From the NCBI GenBank assembly GCA_964427505.1, contig CAYRUO010000038.1, positions 1-9,616 of the forward strand: DNA of 9,616 nt, given 5' to 3'. Each line of letters begins with the position of its first letter. The first letter of the stretch is position 1. This DNA is from Thermanaerothrix sp034436175. GTDB taxonomy: Bacteria > Chloroflexota > Anaerolineae > Anaerolineales > Anaerolineaceae. Both the position numbers and the translations under genes were made by a program. The notes beneath the pieces are model-generated. The model had not been told where the DNA came from. It searched no databases and was given only the letters and a program-made list of their open reading frames with translations. This document shows positions 5,672 through 9,616 of the stretch, piece after piece.

Positions 5672-7420
5672 TTATTCGGGCTGAGAGATAGGAACGTAAA
5701 TTTGAACCGAGAGATCATCAGAGTAGAAGACACGCTTAAAACGAGAATCCAGGTTCTGCTCAATAGTTCCAAAAATGATCGGAAAAGGGGTGGCTGCGGG
5801 GGTGTAGACCACGGCGGATATTTTTTCTTTTATCAAGTAAACTCGCAGGGTCTCGGCTGAGGAAACTACTTCGTGTGAAAATGATTCAAGCCCTACATCG
5901 TTAACCCTCGCCGCAATTGCCAAGCGAGGGGTAGCGACCGCAATGGTGGAGTGGGGCGGAAAATTTTGTTGGATATAATGCACTGCTTGTTCTTCGGAGG
6001 TAGTTCCAATCGGTGGATAGAGAAATAAATCTTGGTAGGGCGGACGAAGAATTAATGCCGCTATGAAAAACGACCAAGAAATCGCTTTCTGGATACCGAT
6101 GTGTTGAACTGCCATAAGCCAACCTAATATCAAAGCACCACCGCTCACAAGGCTAACAGATAAAAGCACCGGCCGCGGCCCTAAAAGCCCTACCATCCCG
6201 ATACCAATAAGTGAGGCAATAATAATCTTTCTTTCTATAGCCAAACCAGCCACAAGGCTAGTAACACCAGCTGCGGTCAAAATTAGTATGAGGTATGAAA
6301 TCTGAGGAACGATATGCAAGGCCAAGAAACCCAATGCCACAAAAGGTTGTAAGCCCCACAAAAGCACTACGGCTAAAACCGAAAAGGGGTAGTTTCGAAG
6401 AAAAGTTATCGCCCCGGCAACAGCCAAAATGAGGGTTAAAAGCCCTAATCGTTTGTCGAATAATTCGAAGAATTTCTCAGGCAAAGTTTTCAGATTCGCC
6501 CATATTCTCTGCGCAAAGGCAGGGGGATTGCGAAGTATTGCCCGAACGACCGAATAATTATTTTCTTCGGGGGTTCCAAAGAGCCTACGTGCCTCTTGAC
6601 GGGCTAAATCAAGATCTCCACCGGTCAAGACCGATTGATTCCATTCAAAAGAATCGTAGGATTTATAACCAAACCCAAGATCGAGAGAATTGGTTGAAAG
6701 CCAATATAAGGAGACATATATTCCTAAAATCAAAAAGATAGGAAGAAGCGCATAAAGACCAACTCGAGGTAAATAGGATGGTTGGACCTTTTTCCAGGTG
6801 AGCAATCCCAGCGCAATAATGAAAATCGGAAGCAACAACACGGCTTCGGCTCTACACAAGATGGCTAAACCCACAAAGAGAGAACTTATTCCAACGTCTT
6901 TCAAGCGCTTCGACCGATGATAGTCAAGAATCTTACCTAAAGCAATTGCCGAGCAACACACAAATAAAGCATCACTCTGATTGACCACCGCCCTTATAAA
7001 CGGCATTGAGACGAACAACACCCCTAAGAGCGCGTAGGGCAAGATGATATCTTTAAAGCGCAAACCCAGATAATAGGTGCTCCACCACATTAATGAATAC
7101 AAAATAATACGTCCACCCCATGCCTCAAGAATAAACCAATCAAGTGAGCCCTTAAATACTAGGTGAAGCGGTGCGTAAACCAGTGCCACCAACGGCCCCC
7201 ATGCCATATCACGAATTTCAAAGATGAGTAAACGCCAGCCGCTTTCAATATACTTTGCTTCGTCGTGGGGATTGATTTGCCAAAATGGAGGGGTTAGACT
7301 CGAAGATACCAAGAGTAAATTAAGTGCGAATATGGTAAGGGCTAGCACTCGCGTGTTTTTCACACCCTGACCCTGATTAAACCAATTTGTAATGTGACGA
7401 GGGATAGAGTTACCACGCAC
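5672..7420 (-). CDS. GT-C-type polytopic membrane protein, probable glycosyltransferase, AT-rich
   Basis: A 582-residue membrane protein with about a dozen hydrophobic segments. The first (about 24-42) is followed by the loop motif PHDEAKY (51-57), whose D53-E54 pair fits the catalytic acidic residues of GT39/ArnT-type enzymes using polyprenyl-linked donors. NQSDALF (147-153) and RNPPAFAQRIW (297-307) also recur in this clan. From about 470 a soluble domain follows (EEQAVHYIQQNFPPHSTIAV...), facing the outside if topology is standard. The start is GTG at 7420, after a GGGGG run; an in-frame TGA at 7448-7450 excludes longer forms. A second GTG at residue 20 (7363, VKNTRVLAL) is a good alternative. 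Sampled GC is about 37-45% against about 63% in the flanking oxidoreductase genes, which suggests recent transfer. Exact substrate unknown. Confidence 0.72.
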   Translation of the reverse strand: MRGNSIPRHITNWFNQGQGVKNTRVLALTIFALNLLLVSSSLTPPFWQINPHDEAKYIESGWRLLIFEIRDMAWGPLVALVYAPLHLVFKGSLDWFILEAWGGRIILYSLMWWSTYYLGLRFKDIILPYALLGVLFVSMPFIRAVVNQSDALFVCCSAIALGKILDYHRSKRLKDVGISSLFVGLAILCRAEAVLLLPIFIIALGLLTWKKVQPSYLPRVGLYALLPIFLILGIYVSLYWLSTNSLDLGFGYKSYDSFEWNQSVLTGGDLDLARQEARRLFGTPEENNYSVVRAILRNPPAFAQRIWANLKTLPEKFFELFDKRLGLLTLILAVAGAITFLRNYPFSVLAVVLLWGLQPFVALGFLALHIVPQISYLILILTAAGVTSLVAGLAIERKIIIASLIGIGMVGLLGPRPVLLSVSLVSGGALILGWLMAVQHIGIQKAISWSFFIAALILRPPYQDLFLYPPIGTTSEEQAVHYIQQNFPPHSTIAVATPRLAIAARVNDVGLESFSHEVVSSAETLRVYLIKEKISAVVYTPAATPFPIIFGTIEQNLDSRFKRVFYSDDLSVQIYVPISQPE

Positions 7421-7436
7421 TTCTATCTGCCCCCAC

Positions 7437-8207
7437 TCACTCCGTGCTCAAGCGTGCCGTAGCGCCGCCATCCACGACCAGCGCTTGGCCGGTCATGAAC
7501 GAGGATTCGCGCGAATCGGCCAGGAAGTAGATGGCGCGGGCAATCTCTTCCGGCTGACCGATGCGCCCGTTGACAGTGCGGCGGGCCAGGTTCTCCAGGC
7601 GCTGGTGAATATCCTCACCGCTCACGTGGCCGCGGTTCAAGCCGGCCCGCAGCATCGGTGTATCCACTGCGCCGGGCAGGATGGCATTGACACGGATGTT
7701 ATCCGGCGCAAACTCAATTGCCATGGCGCGGGTCAGCGCCAGCAAGCCCCCCTTGCTGGCGGCATAGGCGGCGATGTTGGCCGAGGTCTGGATGGCATGC
7801 ACCGAAGAGACGTTGACAATGGCGCTCTCGCCGGCGGCCTTGAGCAGAGGATAGGCCAGTTTCACCCCCAGAAACACCGAGCGCAGGTTCGAGGCCATCA
7901 CCGCATCCCATTCTTCCACCGTCGTCTCCAGGAAAGGTTTGGCGATCTGGATAGCGGCGTTGTTGACCAGAGCGTGCAGGCGGCCGGTGAAGGTTTGGGC
8001 GCGCTCGAAGATGGCGGCGATGTTCTCGGCTTGCGAAATATCGGATTGGATGAACAGGCCATTGGCGGGAAAGGCCTCACCGAAGGGCGCGCGATCCACC
8101 CCGATCACCCGCCAACCCCGTTCGGCAAACAGGCGCACCGTAGCGCGGCCAATCCCCCCTGCCGCTCCGGTAATCAGGACAAAGCGTTCATCTGATGCCA
8201 TGGTCAT
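7437..8207 (-). CDS. Short-chain dehydrogenase/reductase (SDR, classical type)
   Basis: A 256-residue cytosolic oxidoreductase of standard classical-SDR length. The cofactor loop is TGAAGGIG (13-20), with D38 after the second strand favouring NAD(H). NNAA is at 82-85 and the catalytic tetrad is N107, S135, Y148, K152 (YAASK, 148-152). PGAVDTPM follows and the C-terminus has the usual FMTGQALVVDGG. It reduces or oxidises a hydroxyl/keto group; the substrate cannot be read from sequence. Its place between a 2-hydroxyacid dehydrogenase and glycosyltransferases suggests work on a sugar or sugar acid, as SDRs do in several legionaminate and flagellin-glycan loci (inference). The start may be M1 (8207) or M3 (8201): the GAGAGG sequence is only 3 nt before the first but 9 nt before the second. 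Confidence 0.93.
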   Translation of the reverse strand: MTMASDERFVLITGAAGGIGRATVRLFAERGWRVIGVDRAPFGEAFPANGLFIQSDISQAENIAAIFERAQTFTGRLHALVNNAAIQIAKPFLETTVEEWDAVMASNLRSVFLGVKLAYPLLKAAGESAIVNVSSVHAIQTSANIAAYAASKGGLLALTRAMAIEFAPDNIRVNAILPGAVDTPMLRAGLNRGHVSGEDIHQRLENLARRTVNGRIGQPEEIARAIYFLADSRESSFMTGQALVVDGGATARLSTE

Positions 8208-8225
8208 CCACCTCTCGTCTGCACA

Positions 8226-9209
8226 TTAATTCGGACTCAGGCGGGCTTGCCAGGCGGGCAAGTCCTCGGTCGGCAGTCCCAAGCCCTCGAAGAGATTGCG
8301 CAAGGTATTCCAGTGCACGCGCTCCCAGGCAGCAGGGCTGGCATTGGCGTTGTGCGCTGCCAGCAGGACGTTCTCCATCCGCCGCAGGGGCGAATCCAGG
8401 GGCAGAGGTTCGATCTCGAACACATCCAGCGCCGCCCCGGCGATCTGCCCTTTTTGGAGTGCTTCAATCAATGCCGGCTCATCCACGATCGGCCCGCGCG
8501 CCGTATTGATCAGCACGGCGGTTGGCTTCATCCAGCCCAGCGTCTCGGCATTGATCAGATGATAACTGGTGGGGTTGAGATCGCAGTTCAGGCTGACGAA
8601 ATCGGCCCGTTCCAGCAAATCGCGCAGGGTGGTCATTTCCACCCCGTATTCGGCGATGAAATCGGGGGCGATCGGGACGATATCGTTGCCTAGCAGTTTC
8701 ATCCCAAAGGCGCGCGCCCGCCGTAGGACGGCCTTGCCGATGTTACCCACCCCGATCACCCCCAGGGTGCACTCGCTGAGCGAACGGGCGGGCAGTTTCT
8801 CCCAGCCGCCGCCTTTGAGCGCGCGATCCATCCAGGGCAATTGGCGGGCAAAGGCCAGGATATAGCCCAGGACGGTATCCGCAACCGGTAAGGTGAAGGC
8901 GTTGGGGGTGTTGCGCACCTGAATACCCAGGCGTGCCGCGGCCTCGCGGTCAATCGAGTCAATCCCCGTGCCCCACTTGGAGATGACCTTGAGGCGCGGC
9001 AGGCAGGCTTCCAAGACGCGGGCGGTGTAGCGATCATCACCGCACAGCGCGCCGTCGAACTGCCCGGCATAGGTCAGCAAATCCGCCTCTTCCAGGCGCT
9101 CGCGCACCTGGGGCGCGATCACCTTCAGCCCATACGCCTCCAGCAGGGGGCGAAAACGTTCCAACACGGCCAAGAAGTACGGTGCAGAGATGAGAACCGT
9201 GTAGCCCAA
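8226..9209 (-). CDS. D-isomer-specific 2-hydroxyacid dehydrogenase (phosphoglycerate dehydrogenase-like)
   Basis: A 327-residue NAD-dependent dehydrogenase interconverting a D-2-hydroxyacid and a 2-keto acid. Seen are KWGTGIDSID (78-87), NTPNAF...VADTVLGYILAFAR (100-122), the Rossmann loop GVGNIG (153-158) with D176 for NAD, and INTARGPIVDE (234-244). The catalytic residues are R238, E267 and H286. The usual H-(I/T)-(A/G)-(G/S) at the last site is here AAHNANASP, an odd variant. It lacks the C-terminal ACT or ASB domains of many serine-pathway SerA enzymes, so it is not clearly SerA. The start is TTG at 9209: GAGGTG lies 4 nt upstream, an in-frame TGA stands two codons before, and the first beta strand (YTVLIS) begins there. 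It is the promoter-proximal gene of the cluster. Confidence 0.9.
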   Translation of the reverse strand: MGYTVLISAPYFLAVLERFRPLLEAYGLKVIAPQVRERLEEADLLTYAGQFDGALCGDDRYTARVLEACLPRLKVISKWGTGIDSIDREAAARLGIQVRNTPNAFTLPVADTVLGYILAFARQLPWMDRALKGGGWEKLPARSLSECTLGVIGVGNIGKAVLRRARAFGMKLLGNDIVPIAPDFIAEYGVEMTTLRDLLERADFVSLNCDLNPTSYHLINAETLGWMKPTAVLINTARGPIVDEPALIEALQKGQIAGAALDVFEIEPLPLDSPLRRMENVLLAAHNANASPAAWERVHWNTLRNLFEGLGLPTEDLPAWQARLSPN

Positions 9210-9213
9210 GCGT

Positions 9214-9219
9214 CACCTC
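9214..9219 (-). promoter_or_regulatory. Ribosome binding site fixing the TTG start
   Basis: The minus strand reads GAGGTG, 4 nt before the TTG at 9209. Its last bases include the in-frame TGA (9215-9213), so no longer reading frame is possible and the TTG is the first usable codon. Confidence 0.7.
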
Positions 9220-9240
9220 AGGATAAGAGTTGCGCCTGGG

Positions 9241-9249
9241 ATTATACCA
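9241..9249 (-). promoter_or_regulatory. Extended -10 promoter of the glycan cluster
   Basis: The minus strand reads TGGTATAAT: a perfect TATAAT with the TGn extension, which can replace a -35 element in sigma-70-type promoters. No good -35 is seen 16-18 bp upstream. The predicted start is near 9234, giving a leader of about 25 nt that carries the ribosome site. It is the best candidate for driving the eight minus-strand genes. Confidence 0.65.
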
Positions 9250-9256
9250 TGAGGTC

Positions 9257-9291
9257 TTTGCCCTTTCCCCACCGCCAAAATCAAGGGCAAA
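9257..9291. repeat. Perfect 9-bp inverted repeat upstream of the cluster promoter
   Basis: TTTGCCCTT (9257-9265) and AAGGGCAAA (9283-9291) are exact reverse complements, 17 bp apart. The centre is about 40 bp upstream of the predicted minus-strand start, a usual place for a regulator. No U-run follows on either strand, so it is not an intrinsic terminator. It could be an operator or, in a transcript from the further upstream TATAAT box, a leader hairpin. Confidence 0.5.
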
Positions 9292-9320
9292 AACGCCATC
9301 CCAATGCGGAACAGGGTCTC

Positions 9321-9370
9321 CATCCTTTACTCAGACTGCTTTCATTATAGAAGCGTTCGGCAAAAGGATG
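9321..9370. repeat. Perfect 8-bp inverted repeat centred on a -10 box
   Basis: CATCCTTT (9321-9328) and AAAGGATG (9363-9370) are exact reverse complements with a 34-bp spacer. The axis falls at 9345.5, within the minus-strand TATAAT at 9344-9349. This may mark two half-sites around a promoter, though an 8-bp match in 200 bp can arise by chance. Confidence 0.3.
9344..9349 (-). promoter_or_regulatory. Second candidate minus-strand -10 box (TATAAT)
   Basis: The minus strand reads CTATAATGAAAG. The hexamer is perfect but has no TG extension and only a poor -35 (GTTACA at 9374-9369, spacer 19). If used, transcripts would start near 9337 and carry a leader of about 128 nt that includes the 9257-9291 hairpin. 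Confidence 0.35.
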
Positions 9371-9401
9371 TAACGGATTCTCTGCCTCAACCAGAATCGC
9401 G

Positions 9402-9407
9402 TATAAT
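9402..9407 (+). promoter_or_regulatory. -10 box of gatC promoter, implying a leaderless transcript
   Basis: A perfect TATAAT ends 7 bases before base 9415, the A of the gatC ATG. Normal start-site spacing puts the first transcribed base at or one base before the start codon. No ribosome site at normal spacing is present: the only purine run is AGG at 9411-9413, too close to the ATG. The -35 is weak (TTCTCT at 9378-9383). Confidence 0.6.
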
Positions 9408-9414
9408 TGCAGGC

Positions 9415-9616
9415 ATGAGCCTCTCACGTGAAGAAGTTGAACACATTGCCCATCTGGCACGCCTGGAACTGACCGAAGAAGAGAAAGAACGCTACCGCCA
9501 GCAACTCTCGGCCATCTTGGAGTATGCCGCGCGCTTGCAGGCGCTGGATACCCGCGGCATCCCGCCCACGGCCAGCGTCCTGCCCCCGCGCAGTGTGCTC
9601 CGCCCGGATGAGCCGC
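9415..9616 (+). CDS. gatC: Asp-tRNA(Asn)/Glu-tRNA(Gln) amidotransferase subunit C, N-terminal part (3' end outside window)
   Basis: The frame opens with MSLSREEVEHIAHLARLELT and continues 67 complete codons to the window edge with no stop. SREEVEHIAHLARLELTEEE, then a QLSAILEYAARLQALDT segment and GIPPTASVLPPRSVLRPDEP, are the hallmarks of GatC. Full-length GatC is about 95-100 aa, so roughly a third is missing. GatC holds GatA and GatB together in the complex that amidates Glu-tRNA(Gln) or Asp-tRNA(Asn), an essential step where the direct synthetases are absent. gatA often follows, but that lies outside. It is divergent from the glycan cluster. The ATG is unambiguous because of the family N-terminus, and it is probably the first transcribed codon. 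Confidence 0.95.
   Translation, partial: MSLSREEVEHIAHLARLELTEEEKERYRQQLSAILEYAARLQALDTRGIPPTASVLPPRSVLRPDEP

Noticed and set aside
5974..5979. Plus-strand TATAAT inside the AT-rich GT-C gene
   Set aside because: It points antisense within coding sequence, has no plus-strand gene downstream, and such hexamers are expected in AT-rich DNA.
7485..8195. Plus-strand open frame of 236 codons opposite the SDR gene
   Set aside because: The SDR reading has an intact cofactor loop and catalytic tetrad; the opposite frame has no recognisable domain.

Overview
The window looks like chromosomal DNA from a bacterium with a fairly GC-rich genome. By eye most genes are above 60% GC. The gene families and the style of the GT-C membrane glycosyltransferases suggest the Chloroflexota (Anaerolineae-like), but no rRNA or other decisive marker is present, so this placement is tentative.

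Layout. (1) Bases 1-1173, plus strand: the 3' end of xseA, then xseB overlapping it by 41 bp, then a small membrane protein of the DUF212 / divergent PAP2 family starting on the base after the xseB stop. This is a compact housekeeping operon. (2) Bases 1183-9209, minus strand: eight genes facing the first block, with gaps of at most 18 bp or short overlaps. In transcription order they are a D-isomer-specific 2-hydroxyacid dehydrogenase (TTG start), an SDR oxidoreductase, a GT-C-type polytopic membrane protein (markedly AT-rich), a DUF115/MptE-like protein with a GNGPSL motif, a GT2 glycosyltransferase, a second GT-C-type membrane glycosyltransferase, a second GT2 enzyme that is a close paralogue of the first, and a small DUF1232 protein. 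(3) Bases 9210-9414: a 205-bp divergent intergenic region with three TATAAT boxes and two perfect inverted repeats. (4) Bases 9415-9616, plus strand: the start of gatC, cut by the window edge and apparently leaderless.

How it may work together: the minus-strand cluster has the content of a surface-glycan or protein-glycosylation locus. Two NAD(P)-dependent oxidoreductases could make or modify a sugar or sugar acid. Two cytosolic GT2 enzymes and a DUF115 protein could assemble the glycan. Two GT-C membrane enzymes could use polyprenyl-linked donors on the outer face of the membrane. No flippase, polymerase, polyprenyl-phosphate sugar transferase or nucleotidyltransferase lies in the window, so any complete pathway needs genes elsewhere. 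Base composition drops within the cluster (about 50% GC in one GT-C gene and low-to-mid 40s in the other, sampled by eye), which points to assembly from transferred pieces between conserved housekeeping genes.

No tRNA, rRNA, CRISPR array, insertion sequence or convincing intrinsic terminator was seen. No gene-free stretch exceeds about 205 bp.
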